A stretch of 64,000 bases of DNA from SABI01 sp963677695 (GTDB lineage Bacteria > Spirochaetota > Spirochaetia > Sphaerochaetales > Sphaerochaetaceae), in NCBI GenBank assembly GCA_963677695.2, contig CAXXUJ010000001.1, positions 1,240,001 to 1,304,000 of the forward strand, in the 5' to 3' direction. The position numbers and the translations under genes are program-made. The number at the start of each line of letters is the position of its first letter. Position 1 is the stretch's first letter. Shown here one piece after another: positions 7,904-16,576 of the stretch. The notes under the pieces are model-generated. The model did not search any database and was not told the origin of the DNA. It worked only from the letters and a program-made list of their open reading frames with translations.

Positions 7904-9460
7904 ATGGAAAAGAAATTGCGCTTTAGTGGAGTCCTCCTCCATCCAACCAGCCTTCCCGGAAAATCGGGAATCGGGGATTTCGGGTACGAATGTGAACGGT
8001 TCATCGACCTGCTCGGTGATGCACATATCGGACTGTGGCAGATACTGCCCCTCTCTCCAGTAGGGTTCGGGAACTCTCCCTATGCCTCCTCCTCCGCCTT
8101 TGCGGGAGAGGAACTTCTCATATCACTTGAGAAACTTGTCGATATCGGAATCCTGAATGAGAATGACCTCCATCCAGTTCCTGAATTCTCACAGGTCAAG
8201 GTGGATTTTGAGAAGGTGAGAACCTATAAGATGCCGCTGCTCAGGAAGGCTGCAGAGCTGTTTCTGAGCGATACTTCAACGAAAGAGTATGCTTCCTACC
8301 TCGCATTCCTGGAAACAGAGTCGTACTGGATAGGAGACTACGCCCTGTACCGGGCAGCCAGCGCCTATTTTGAAGACCTGAGATGGTATGAGGTGTGGCC
8401 TGAAGGTCTGGCGAATAGAGAGCCTGCATCGGTCCAGGAGTATGAAGAGAAGCTGAAAGGCGAAATAGATATCGTTCAGGTCCTTCAGTACTTCTTCCAC
8501 TCCCAGTGGGAGGAAATCCACTCCTACGCGAATGAGAAGGGGGTTGCCATTGTCGGTGATATCCCCATCTTCGTAGCCCATGAGAGTGCCGATGTATGGT
8601 GTCATAGAACATTCCTTAAGCTGAACAAGGATGGCTCACGTAAGAAGGTGGCGGGGGTTCCCCCGGATGCCTTCAGTGCCTCAGGTCAGCTGTGGGGCAA
8701 TCCTGTGTACGACTGGGAGGCCTTGAAGAAAGACAATTATTCGTGGTGGTTTGAACGGATCACTCACCAGCTGAAGATGACCGATATGGTCAGAATAGAT
8801 CACTTCAGAGGATTCGAAGCTGCATGGGAGGTCGATGCATCAGAGGAGACCGCAGAGAACGGGTCGTGGGTGAAGGCTCCCGGTGATGATTTCTTCACGT
8901 CCCTCGAAAAGAAACTCGGTCACCTTCCCTTCATAGCTGAAGATCTCGGAGTGATCACTGACGAGGTAAATGAACTGAGGGAATCACATGGATTCCCGGG
9001 AATGAAAATTCTCCAGTTCGCTTTCAATTTTACAGGGGAAGGAACGTTTGAATCTGATCACTTCTATCTTCCTCATACCTATGACAAGCTCTGCGCCGCC
9101 TATACGGGAACCCATGACAACAACACGACGCGGGGGTGGTACAATGCCCTCGATGACGGGTATAGGAATCTCGTGAGAAGATATCTGAGCTGCAGCGATG
9201 AGTCTATGACCTGGTATGCTGTTCGAGCCCTGATGGCCTCTTCAGCGATGTACGCGATCGTTCCCTACCAGGATGTCCTGGAGAAGGGGAAGGAATCCAG
9301 GATGAATGCTCCGGGAACTGTTGGCGATCCCAACTGGATGTTCCGTGTCCATCCTCTTGAGATGGGGGAGGACGTGAAGCAGAAGCTGATCAACATGACT
9401 GAACCCTTCGGGAGAAACGCAGGGTTTAAGGAACTGAAAGCTCTCTCTTCTACTGAATAA
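7904..9460 (+). CDS. malQ: 4-alpha-glucanotransferase (amylomaltase)
   Basis: A GH77 amylomaltase of 518 residues, which transfers alpha-1,4-glucan chains in glycogen and maltodextrin metabolism. Motifs are GVLLHPTSLPGKSGIGDFG at the N-terminus, GDIPIFVAHESADVW, GVPPDAFSASGQLWGNPVYDW, VRIDHFRGFEA (nucleophile Asp), IAEDLGVITDEV (acid/base Glu) and the late GTHDNNTTRGW. In-frame ATGs at 7868 and 7886 exist, but 7904 matches family starts and lies 6 nt after a -10 box. Its stop overlaps the converging binding-protein gene by 11 bp. Confidence 0.95.
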   Translation: MEKKLRFSGVLLHPTSLPGKSGIGDFGYECERFIDLLGDAHIGLWQILPLSPVGFGNSPYASSSAFAGEELLISLEKLVDIGILNENDLHPVPEFSQVKVDFEKVRTYKMPLLRKAAELFLSDTSTKEYASYLAFLETESYWIGDYALYRAASAYFEDLRWYEVWPEGLANREPASVQEYEEKLKGEIDIVQVLQYFFHSQWEEIHSYANEKGVAIVGDIPIFVAHESADVWCHRTFLKLNKDGSRKKVAGVPPDAFSASGQLWGNPVYDWEALKKDNYSWWFERITHQLKMTDMVRIDHFRGFEAAWEVDASEETAENGSWVKAPGDDFFTSLEKKLGHLPFIAEDLGVITDEVNELRESHGFPGMKILQFAFNFTGEGTFESDHFYLPHTYDKLCAAYTGTHDNNTTRGWYNALDDGYRNLVRRYLSCSDESMTWYAVRALMASSAMYAIVPYQDVLEKGKESRMNAPGTVGDPNWMFRVHPLEMGEDVKQKLINMTEPFGRNAGFKELKALSSTE

Positions 9461-11015
9461 TTCCGAGTGATCTCAGCGGGTGGATATTCAGGTCGTTTGC
9501 ATACCACCCCTCAACCTTCTCGCTGTCAATGACACTGAGGGAAAAACCCGTGTAGAGGGGGAAGGCGACCGAGTCGGAAAGAAGGAACCTCTGCGCCGCA
9601 TCAAGGTAGAAATCTCTCTCCAGCTCTCCTTGCGAGAACATCGCATGCTCAACCAGCGTATCATACTCGTCATTGCTGTAGTTCGCGATGTTGTATGCAC
9701 TCCTGCTGTAAAACAGGGTAAGGAATGCCGTAGGGTCATGGAAGTCTGCGACCCATGTGATGTAGGAAAGATCGTAGGGGTTCGATGCAGGATATCGGGT
9801 GTAGAGGGAGAGTGGGACGGTGTCGATAATAACCGTGATACCGAGAACCTCGCTGTACTCCTGAGCGATCATCTGGGCACTCCGTGCGATGGAAGAGCCC
9901 CTGTGAATCGCGATGGTGAGAGGAGGGAGGTCCTCAACTTCGTACCCGGCCTCCCTTATCAGTGCGATAGCCTCTTCATCTGTGCCGCTCTCTTCGGCTC
10001 CGCCGTGACGGGAGAACGGAATAAGTGAGGAGGAGGGAAATATCTGTCCGCTCGTGGCTCGGAGTGTATCCCAGGGGGTGATTAGTGAGAGTGCCTTCCT
10101 CACGAGCGGGTCATTATACGGAGGCTTTGAAGCACTGAAATAGTAGAACCCGGTGGAATAGATCGGGTCTATCTTCAGATCCTCAGGAGACCGCAATGAC
10201 CCGACCGGGATGTAGAAGTTGTACCAATGTCCTTCTCCTGTCTCATAGGAGGTTATCGCCTCTTCATCACTCATCCTTATAACAGCGATATATTCGCTTT
10301 TCACCTCATCCTTTTCATGGTAGAGAGGATTCTTTTTCAGGATCGTTCTGCTGTGTGATGTATAATGAAGTGTGAATGCCCCGGAGGAGATGATCTTACC
10401 TCCCGTACCGTCATAGAAGCCTGAGTGAACAGCAGCAAAGGGAATGGTCGCTAAAAGCGAGGGGAGATAAGGGGCGGGGGAATCCAGGGTTATGATGAGC
10501 TGGTCATCTGATGGAGAGGAAAGGGCGACACCGCCTTTACCGTTCCCTGTCAGCCGGTATTCTCTGGCTCCTTTTACCACATCAAACATCGAGACAAGGG
10601 AGCTTTTCTGTGACCCTGGGCCGCTCTCTTCGAGAAGATGCATCCATGAGTCGATGAATACCTGTGCTGTAATAGGATCTCCGTTGCTGAAGGTGGATCC
10701 GTTTTTCAGGGTGAATGAATAGGTGAGTCCATCATCGCTCACCTCCATACTCTCGGCATAGGCGAGAGTAGGATTTCCTGTCTCCTCATCAAAGCGGAAG
10801 AGACCTTCATACAATCCTTCGAGAACGATAAGAGAGATCTCATCAGTGGCACTGAAAGGATCTAGGAGAAGATCGTCTTTCCCTTCGGGATAGACGATGG
10901 TGAAAGCAGATTCCGGTATAGCAGGTTCAATTACCGCCGGTACTTCCTTTTTCCCGCCTGCAGTGAGAGGAAGAGAAAGAATGAGGAGGGTCATGAACAG
11001 GATCAGTTTTCTCAT
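9450..11015 (-). CDS. family 5 (OppA/DppA-like) extracellular solute-binding protein
   Basis: A 521-residue exported binding protein of the oligopeptide/dipeptide ABC class (SBP_bac_5). An N-terminal signal (~1-19) ends in LTAGGKKE, which has no lipobox cysteine. Internal features fit the family: SMEVSDDGLTYSFTLKNG, FSNGDPITAQVFIDSW and DPTAFLTLF. No permease or ATPase genes are adjacent, so it probably serves a transporter encoded elsewhere. It overlaps the lplA stop by 4 bp and is co-transcribed with it. Confidence 0.85.
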   Translation of the reverse strand: MRKLILFMTLLILSLPLTAGGKKEVPAVIEPAIPESAFTIVYPEGKDDLLLDPFSATDEISLIVLEGLYEGLFRFDEETGNPTLAYAESMEVSDDGLTYSFTLKNGSTFSNGDPITAQVFIDSWMHLLEESGPGSQKSSLVSMFDVVKGAREYRLTGNGKGGVALSSPSDDQLIITLDSPAPYLPSLLATIPFAAVHSGFYDGTGGKIISSGAFTLHYTSHSRTILKKNPLYHEKDEVKSEYIAVIRMSDEEAITSYETGEGHWYNFYIPVGSLRSPEDLKIDPIYSTGFYYFSASKPPYNDPLVRKALSLITPWDTLRATSGQIFPSSSLIPFSRHGGAEESGTDEEAIALIREAGYEVEDLPPLTIAIHRGSSIARSAQMIAQEYSEVLGITVIIDTVPLSLYTRYPASNPYDLSYITWVADFHDPTAFLTLFYSRSAYNIANYSNDEYDTLVEHAMFSQGELERDFYLDAAQRFLLSDSVAFPLYTGFSLSVIDSEKVEGWYANDLNIHPLRSLGIIQ

Positions 11016-12022
11016 TTCGCTTCCTTCTGAAGCAGCTGAGCGACGTCTGAGGCCATACCATGATAACCCTCCGGGAGTTCCGTGCCGATACGGTCCATGA
11101 TTGCATGATATATCGCATCATTGGTATAGGCGGTCCCGGGAATGACTTCTGTAAGGTATTCTATGAAATCAACACTGAGTGCATCGCTTGCAATCTCAAG
11201 GTCCTTGATCACTCCGCCGTGTATCTTCAGGTCGAAGGTGATCCGTCCCCACTCGAACCGTTTTGAGATCGGGTGAGAGAACTTAGGGGAGGAGCCGTAG
11301 AGCCACTGCCAGCTGCTGTAGGTCTTGTAGGTCTCATAGAGACTCCTCTCCTTACTGAGACGTTCGATGGAAAGGTCTTCCACCTCCACCTTCTCTGAGT
11401 AGGTGTTGAAGAACTCTTCTATGATCGCCTGCGATACCACCTCATGGTTGATGCCTGGAACGATGTCATGGAGGTTGGTGACGCGGGAGGCGACAGAGCG
11501 AATCCCTTTCGAGACCAGCTTCTCCTTGTCGGGAGTAAGATAGGAGCTGACGCCCGAGAGATCTGCATTGATCAGGAGCGTTCCATGGTGAAAGGCCTTC
11601 TTAGAGTTTTTCTTGAAGGCGCTTCCCGAGAACTTCTTCCCATCCACAAGAAGATCATTGCGTCCCGATACCTCTCCCTTGATCCCCAGCTTTTCCAGGG
11701 CGGCGAGGATGATGGAGAAATTCCGCTTGTCCGAGTACTCCGAAGCGGGAGACATGAAGGTGAAGTTGGTATTGCCGAGATCATGGTACACCGCACCCCC
11801 GCCGCTCTGGCGGCGTGAGAGGAAGATGTCGTCGTTCTTCATCTTCTCCAGGTCGCACTCCATCCAGGGGTTCTGGAATCGTCCGATGACGATACAGGGA
11901 TGGTTTCTCCAGAGGAAGAGGAGATGTTCGTCCTCGGGGAAGTTCTTAAACAGCCAGTCCTCGGTCGCAAGATTGAACCAAGGGTTGTGATGTTCTGCTG
12001 TATAGACACGGATGTTACTCAT
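11012..12022 (-). CDS. lplA: lipoate-protein ligase A
   Basis: A 336-residue LplA, which attaches lipoate to E2 subunits or GcvH. The catalytic region reads RRQSGGGAVYHDLGNTN (residues ~71-87), and the lysine motif is GRNDLLVDGKKFSGSAFK (~120-137). A C-terminal accessory domain follows at ~250-336, so it is the full-length activating form. AAGGGG lies before the ATG, and a TTGATA/TATCAT promoter is upstream. Confidence 0.92.
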   Translation of the reverse strand: MSNIRVYTAEHHNPWFNLATEDWLFKNFPEDEHLLFLWRNHPCIVIGRFQNPWMECDLEKMKNDDIFLSRRQSGGGAVYHDLGNTNFTFMSPASEYSDKRNFSIILAALEKLGIKGEVSGRNDLLVDGKKFSGSAFKKNSKKAFHHGTLLINADLSGVSSYLTPDKEKLVSKGIRSVASRVTNLHDIVPGINHEVVSQAIIEEFFNTYSEKVEVEDLSIERLSKERSLYETYKTYSSWQWLYGSSPKFSHPISKRFEWGRITFDLKIHGGVIKDLEIASDALSVDFIEYLTEVIPGTAYTNDAIYHAIMDRIGTELPEGYHGMASDVAQLLQKEAK

Positions 12023-12050
12023 GTAGCGGCCCCTTATTAGGTGTCGTCAT

Positions 12051-12079
12051 ATGATACCTTGTTTACACTCTCATATCAA
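12051..12079 (-). promoter_or_regulatory. sigma-70 promoter of lplA
   Basis: Reading leftward, TTGATA (12079-12074), 17 bp and TATCAT (12056-12051) leave a leader of about 20-25 nt with an SD. It overlaps the divergent rsmE promoter. Confidence 0.6.
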
Positions 12080-12090
12080 CATCATATACT
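12062..12090 (+). promoter_or_regulatory. leaderless-type promoter of rsmE
   Basis: TTTACA (12062-12067), 17 bp and TATACT (12085-12090) are followed by 8 nt and ATG 12099. There is no SD. The message would be leaderless or have a leader of 1-2 nt. Confidence 0.55.
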
Positions 12091-12098
12091 TATCCCCT

Positions 12099-12806
12099 AT
12101 GAACATTGTCCTTCTCGAATCAGTATCTTCCTCCGGAATCATCCCCTCTTCAGACAGAAGGGCTGAGCATATCATCAAAGTCCTCCGTCTCTCAGCAGGA
12201 GATTCTTTCATCCTGGGAGAATTGAACGGCCATCTGGGGACTGCAACGGTCACACACATCGAAAACGGAGCAGTTCACTACACCTATGTGAAAGAGAAGG
12301 TTGCGATGCCTCTTCATCCTGTCACTCTCCTTGTCGGTCAGGTACGGCCGATCAGCATGAAACGCATTCTTCGTGAGGCAACGATGCTCGGAGTGAGAGA
12401 GGTGATCATCACCCGTGCCGATCTTGCTGAAAAGAGCTATGAAAGTGCCAAGATCTACACGGAACGTCTCTACGAGGAATACCTGCTGGATGGAGCGATG
12501 ATCGCCGGTGATGTTTCGATACCTGAGGTGAGGATCGTCACTGCTCTGAATAAGATCGATTTTGCTCTCTATGATCATCGACTCCTCCTCGATAACGTGA
12601 TAGACTCAACTCCGTTGTCACACTGTTCGATCGAAGGTTCAGCGATTGTGGCTATCGGTCCTGAAAGGGGATTTTCCGATGCAGAGAGAAAGTTTCTCCT
12701 CAGCAGGTCGTTTACGCCCCATTCGATCGGAGATAGAATACTGAGAACAGAAACAGCCTGTCCGGTTGCGATCTCGATCGTACTTTCCAGGATGGGATTA
12801 CTCTAG
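12099..12806 (+). CDS. rsmE: 16S rRNA (uracil-1498-N3)-methyltransferase
   Basis: A 235-residue RsmE with a PUA-like N-terminus (RRAEHIIKVLRL) and a SPOUT methyltransferase C-terminus. The knot motifs are AIVAIGPERGFSDAERKFLL and IGDRILRTETACPVAI. ATG 12099 is chosen because it matches family starts and lies 8 nt after a -10 box. It precedes thyX by 22 bp, probably in one transcript. Confidence 0.92.
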   Translation: MNIVLLESVSSSGIIPSSDRRAEHIIKVLRLSAGDSFILGELNGHLGTATVTHIENGAVHYTYVKEKVAMPLHPVTLLVGQVRPISMKRILREATMLGVREVIITRADLAEKSYESAKIYTERLYEEYLLDGAMIAGDVSIPEVRIVTALNKIDFALYDHRLLLDNVIDSTPLSHCSIEGSAIVAIGPERGFSDAERKFLLSRSFTPHSIGDRILRTETACPVAISIVLSRMGLL

Positions 12807-12828
12807 GTGACGTAAGAAGGAGCAAAGA

Positions 12829-13653
12829 ATGGCCCATTGCATTGTTGAAGCAGCAGAGAAGATACTCGATAAGGAATTTCCCGTACTCGATAAGGGTTTT
12901 GTAAGACTCGTTGACTATCTGGGGAGCGATGAAAGGATTGTTCAGGCTGCCAGAGTGAGTTATGGCGAGGGGACGAAGAGTTATCGTGAGGACAAGGGTC
13001 TGATCAACTATCTGCTGAGAAACGACCACACAAGTCCCTTCGAACAGGTCAACTTCACCTTCCACCTTAAAATGCCTATCTTCGTTGCCCGGCAGTGGAT
13101 CCGTCACCGCACAGGGCGCGTGAATGAGATCAGCGGACGCTATTCGGTCATGGCTGATGAAGCCTACCTTCCTGCGCTCGAGCACCTGAACACACAGAGC
13201 AGCGACAACAAGCAGGGAAGAAACAGCGAACCGATGGAGGCTTCAGAGGCTCTCAAGATTCAGGAGATCCTGAAAAAGGATCAGGAGCGTTCATTTGCAA
13301 CCTACAAGGAACTGCTGGAGAGTGATCTTGCACGCGAGGTCGCCCGTATCAACCTCCCCCTGAGTCTCTATACGGAGTGGTACTGGCAGATGGATCTGCA
13401 CAACCTTCTCCATTTCCTCGCCCTGCGGCTGGATGCTCATGCACAGTGGGAGATCCGTACCTACGCCGAGACGATCTATTCCATACTCAAAGAAGTTGTA
13501 CCTATGGCAGCTGAAGCATTTGAGAACCACAAAATGAGAGGAGTGAATCTCTCAGGCGATGAGAAGGATGCAATCAAGGCGATGCTGGAAGGGAAAGAGA
13601 ATCCCCTGAAAGGAAGAGCCGCTGCAATCCTTGCAGACAAGCTTTCAATCTAG
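12829..13653 (+). CDS. thyX: flavin-dependent thymidylate synthase
   Basis: ThyX makes dTMP from dUMP with methylene-THF, FAD and NADPH. The signature RHRTGRVNEISGRYS (residues ~90-104) matches RHRxxxxNExSxRYS, and LPLSLYTEWYWQMDLHNLLHFL is the FAD/dUMP region. At 274 residues it is a little longer than the usual ~220-250. AAGGAG lies 8 nt before the ATG. A hairpin terminator follows. Confidence 0.95.
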   Translation: MAHCIVEAAEKILDKEFPVLDKGFVRLVDYLGSDERIVQAARVSYGEGTKSYREDKGLINYLLRNDHTSPFEQVNFTFHLKMPIFVARQWIRHRTGRVNEISGRYSVMADEAYLPALEHLNTQSSDNKQGRNSEPMEASEALKIQEILKKDQERSFATYKELLESDLAREVARINLPLSLYTEWYWQMDLHNLLHFLALRLDAHAQWEIRTYAETIYSILKEVVPMAAEAFENHKMRGVNLSGDEKDAIKAMLEGKENPLKGRAAAILADKLSI

Positions 13654-13681
13654 ATTAGAGCTCTTCTCTCTTATATAACCG

Positions 13682-13712
13682 GGTGGGCATGTTGTGTCCA
13701 CCTCACTTTTTT
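13682..13712 (+). terminator. intrinsic terminator after thyX
   Basis: GGTGGGCA pairs with TGTCCACC (13682-13702, 8 bp with one G-T pair), followed by TCACTTTTTT. The ISL3 element inserted just after it. The ancestral stop codon of the converging SPL-like gene lies in its tail at 13703-13705. Confidence 0.75.
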
Positions 13713-13714
13713 CT

Positions 13715-13722
13715 AAAAGAAT
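13715..13722. repeat. 8-bp target site duplication of IS copy A (left)
   Basis: AAAAGAAT occurs directly left of the element and again at 15235-15242 directly right of it. Eight bp is the usual ISL3-family duplication. The perfect match indicates an intact simple insertion. Confidence 0.9.
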
Positions 13723-15234
13723 GGATCAATCACTTTTTCTGTGGGATGAAGTTATGGAGTATCAAAGAATAGGAGAAGAGGAAAAAGAGGGTGTTGCGAT
13801 TGCATAAGAAGGGGCCATCCCTGTATTGTTAAGTTACCAAACAAAAACGTACAGGAAGACAGCCCCGCATGCAATATATCATGTTCCCCTCAGGATTGGT
13901 AGGCTTTACCAACGACAAGACTGAAATAGTACAGACCACGACAGACAGAGAGATGTACCTGCTTTACGGGCAGTTGGAAAGCAGTGTAGATCAATGCTCT
14001 TGTCTTCATTGCGGCACGCATATGCATATCCAGGGCAGTTATGAGGTTACTCTCAGACACCTATGCTTCGGACATCGAATGAGCTGCCTGAGGTTTACAA
14101 AACTCCGGTACCTATGCCCATTATGCCGAAAGACGAGGATGCAGGAAGTCCCTTTTCAAGCTCAAGGACATAGAATCAGCGTAGAGTTACTGACCTATAC
14201 AAAGGATCTACTGGCTTATGGACTTACGAACAAAGAAGTTGCATACCTGACCGGTCTTGGCAAGAATACCGTCAAAAATATTGACCTACAGCGACTTAAG
14301 GACCGTTACACCATAGATGGCACTCGCCTGATCAAACCTGAGAAGCAGGCGAGAATTCTGGGTATAGACGAGTTTAAGCTTCACAACGGACACCAGTATG
14401 CGGTAGTGATCATCGACATGGAGAGCGGACACATCCTATGGCTGGCGCATGGGAAGAAGAAGGCCTCAGTGCATGCTTTCATCGACCATGTCGGTGAAGA
14501 ATGGATGGACGATGTCGAGGCTGTTGCCTGCGATATGAACAGCGATTTTCAGGAAGTCTTCGAAGAGCGCTGCGCCCATATTCAGCCTGTCTTTGATCAC
14601 TTTCATCTTGTCCGCAATTTCAATGACAAGGTAGTGGGGCAGATACGTAAGGACGAACAGAAAAGACTGATTGCCGAGGGTGACCTGGAGGGAGCCAAGT
14701 CACTCAAGGGATGCAAGTACATCCTCGCCTCTTCGAAGCAAACCCTTGCAAGGAAAGATGAAAATGCAGGAAAGGTCATCAACGAAGGCTCATCCCTATT
14801 CAGCAGGGAACCCTATGTCCTCAAAGGTGGGCATCTGGACAAGTATGAGGAGCTTCTCAGTCAGAACAAGCTTCTGTTCACCCTGGATTTGATCAAGGAA
14901 AAGCTCAGCGGAGCCTATAAGATGACCGATGAACCATCCATGGCTAAAGCTATTTCTGAAATCATGGATATGTGCTGGAGTTCCAAGAACTCCCACCTGC
15001 GGTGGTTCAGAAGATTACTGGATAATCACTTTGAAGGAATAATCGCTCACGCCACGTATGCGATCTCTTCCGGTAAGATTGAGGGTGTCAACAACCGAAC
15101 GAAAACCTTACGGAGAAAAGGCTATGGGTATGCTGATGATGAATACTTCTTCCTCAAGCTCTTTGGGGCTAGCAGGAAGACCTACGTCAGGAACCCCGTC
15201 GCTCACAGAATCCCACAAAATTTATGATTGAACC
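13723..15234 (+). mobile_element. ISL3-family insertion sequence, copy A (complete)
   Basis: A 1512-bp element bounded by imperfect terminal inverted repeats (17 of 23 positions match), starting GGATCAATCA on the left and GGTTCAATCA on the right (reverse complement). It carries one transposase gene and is flanked by 8-bp duplications (AAAAGAAT). It appears identical in sequence and length to copy B at 48573-50084, so at least one transposition was recent. It landed between thyX and the 3' end of the SPL-like gene, whose reading frame now ends inside the element. Confidence 0.95.
13869..15227 (+). CDS. ISL3-family transposase (copy A)
   Basis: A 452-residue ISL3 transposase with an N-terminal zinc-ribbon region (CSCLHCG and CPLC, residues ~38-90), a helix-turn-helix (NKEVAYLTGLGKNTVKNI) and a DDE catalytic core. 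The likely acidic residues are the Asp of GIDEF (~165), the Asp of ACDMNSDF (~220) and the Glu of SGKIEGVNNRTK (~410). It spans almost the whole element. Its translation is identical to that of copy B. No frameshift is seen, so it is probably active. Confidence 0.95.
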   Translation: MQYIMFPSGLVGFTNDKTEIVQTTTDREMYLLYGQLESSVDQCSCLHCGTHMHIQGSYEVTLRHLCFGHRMSCLRFTKLRYLCPLCRKTRMQEVPFQAQGHRISVELLTYTKDLLAYGLTNKEVAYLTGLGKNTVKNIDLQRLKDRYTIDGTRLIKPEKQARILGIDEFKLHNGHQYAVVIIDMESGHILWLAHGKKKASVHAFIDHVGEEWMDDVEAVACDMNSDFQEVFEERCAHIQPVFDHFHLVRNFNDKVVGQIRKDEQKRLIAEGDLEGAKSLKGCKYILASSKQTLARKDENAGKVINEGSSLFSREPYVLKGGHLDKYEELLSQNKLLFTLDLIKEKLSGAYKMTDEPSMAKAISEIMDMCWSSKNSHLRWFRRLLDNHFEGIIAHATYAISSGKIEGVNNRTKTLRRKGYGYADDEYFFLKLFGASRKTYVRNPVAHRIPQNL

Positions 15235-16509
15235 AAAAGAATTCAGCTGATGGTCCACTTTGCTTCGGTATGCCTTTTTCATTGCCTTTTCAAATTCCGT
15301 GTTCTCTTTATACGAATAGCCGAACACAGGCTCCCACAGTTCAGGGTCTTCCATGCAGAGATAGAAGAAGGGGGAGTCTTCCTCACTTCTCCATGATTCA
15401 GAGAATGAACGATATGCATGCGAGAACATATCCCTTTTAATATCATACGGGTAGGTATATTTGCCTGCAAAGAGGGTGAGCGGGATCTGAAGCACCTTCG
15501 AAGGAGGCCCTTCCTCTCTCATCTTCCGTATTACGGGACGGGTAAAAGCTAAGGTCCCGAAAGATATCATGAGCACTTCACGATAGTCGAATAGTGATGT
15601 AACGCGGTCAATAACTTCACTATAATGCTCTTTCCAGCCGTCAATATGGATCATGGGATGGAAATGGAATCCCACGAGGTAACCGGCATCCGCCACCTTG
15701 CGTGCAGATTCGAGGCGGGAATGGAGGGATGCCGTTCCGTGCTCTTCGTTGTCGATGACAACTTGTGGGTTCAGGGAGAAGGTCACCACGACGTTCTTCG
15801 GGAGTGTGTGCGTTTTCAGCCAGTCGGTGCGGGATGATTTTGTTTTCAATTCCACTACGATCTCGGGGTGTTCTTCTGAAAATATCCTGAGGGCATCAAG
15901 GACGTGGTGTTCGTTTCCCCACATGAGAGAGTCGCTTGACTGCCCTGTCCCGATGTGCCAGGTCCCTTCAGGGAGTTGAATGGTTTTCAGACGCTCAGAG
16001 AGATCCTTCGTGAAAAGGATTTTCTGTCCCGTATAAAATGATTGAATCGAACAGTAGGAACAGCCGAAGCCGCACTGACGGACAACATCAAGGGTGAGCA
16101 GGTTGCAGCAGCGGGTCAATTCCCCCTCTGGAGGACAGGGACAGCTCCCCAGCAGATTGATATCTCCATCCTCAAGGGTGTGGATTTCCCTCCTGCGCGA
16201 ATGTCCTGGGATGAGTTCTGCTGTGTAGCAGGTTCCTTTCCTGCATCGATCTTCCATCTTCCTGTCAAGTTCATGACAGATCGCCTTTACCTTCTGTTTT
16301 CCCTTCAGTGGAGAGTCTTCGAGTCCGTCATAGATCGCTTCTATCGGTTCTTCCTGCCAGAGAACAAGGTCGACAGCATGTTCGATGATCTGCCTTCTCT
16401 GCTGATAGGAAAACTTCAGATGTGAGAATTGCTCTGAAAGAAATTCCTTCGAGGTTTGAGATAATCTTCTGAAGAGGGGAAACTCCTGTTCTATCTGAAG
16501 CTGATCCAT
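15187..16509 (-). CDS. spore photoproduct lyase-like radical SAM protein, C-terminus altered by IS
   Basis: A radical SAM protein resembling the spore photoproduct lyase (SPL) family, which repairs UV thymine lesions. The Fe-S motif is CGFGCSYC (C-x3-C-x2-C), followed by GTGQSSDSL and VGFHFHPMIHIDGW, which resemble SPL. The last 15 residues, from GSIINF on, are read from the ISL3 right end. If the element and one duplication are removed, the frame reads NSF-RKK and a stop at 13703-13705, so only three residues were lost. The fold is probably intact. It is divergent from uvrC and shares its -35 box; both have a repair theme. There is no SD and the -10 box ends 6 nt before the ATG. The SPL-like role in a non-sporulating lineage is inferred. 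Confidence 0.75.
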   Translation of the reverse strand: MDQLQIEQEFPLFRRLSQTSKEFLSEQFSHLKFSYQQRRQIIEHAVDLVLWQEEPIEAIYDGLEDSPLKGKQKVKAICHELDRKMEDRCRKGTCYTAELIPGHSRRREIHTLEDGDINLLGSCPCPPEGELTRCCNLLTLDVVRQCGFGCSYCSIQSFYTGQKILFTKDLSERLKTIQLPEGTWHIGTGQSSDSLMWGNEHHVLDALRIFSEEHPEIVVELKTKSSRTDWLKTHTLPKNVVVTFSLNPQVVIDNEEHGTASLHSRLESARKVADAGYLVGFHFHPMIHIDGWKEHYSEVIDRVTSLFDYREVLMISFGTLAFTRPVIRKMREEGPPSKVLQIPLTLFAGKYTYPYDIKRDMFSHAYRSFSESWRSEEDSPFFYLCMEDPELWEPVFGYSYKENTEFEKAMKKAYRSKVDHQLNSFGSIINFVGFCERRGS

Positions 16510-16515
16510 TGTTCA

Positions 16516-16567
16516 AGTCTACTGAAAACCTCTCCATATTGCAATTTGAGAAGAGTGCAGGTAGGAT
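16516..16567. promoter_or_regulatory. divergent promoters sharing one palindromic -35 box
   Basis: TTGCAA (16539-16544) is its own reverse complement. Rightward, 17 bp later lies TAGGAT (16562-16567), 9 nt before the uvrC ATG. Leftward, 17 bp later lies TAGACT (16521-16516), 6 nt before the SPL-like ATG. Neither gene has an SD, so both messages are probably leaderless and the two promoters would exclude each other. Confidence 0.55.
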
Positions 16568-16576
16568 TGAATCCTG

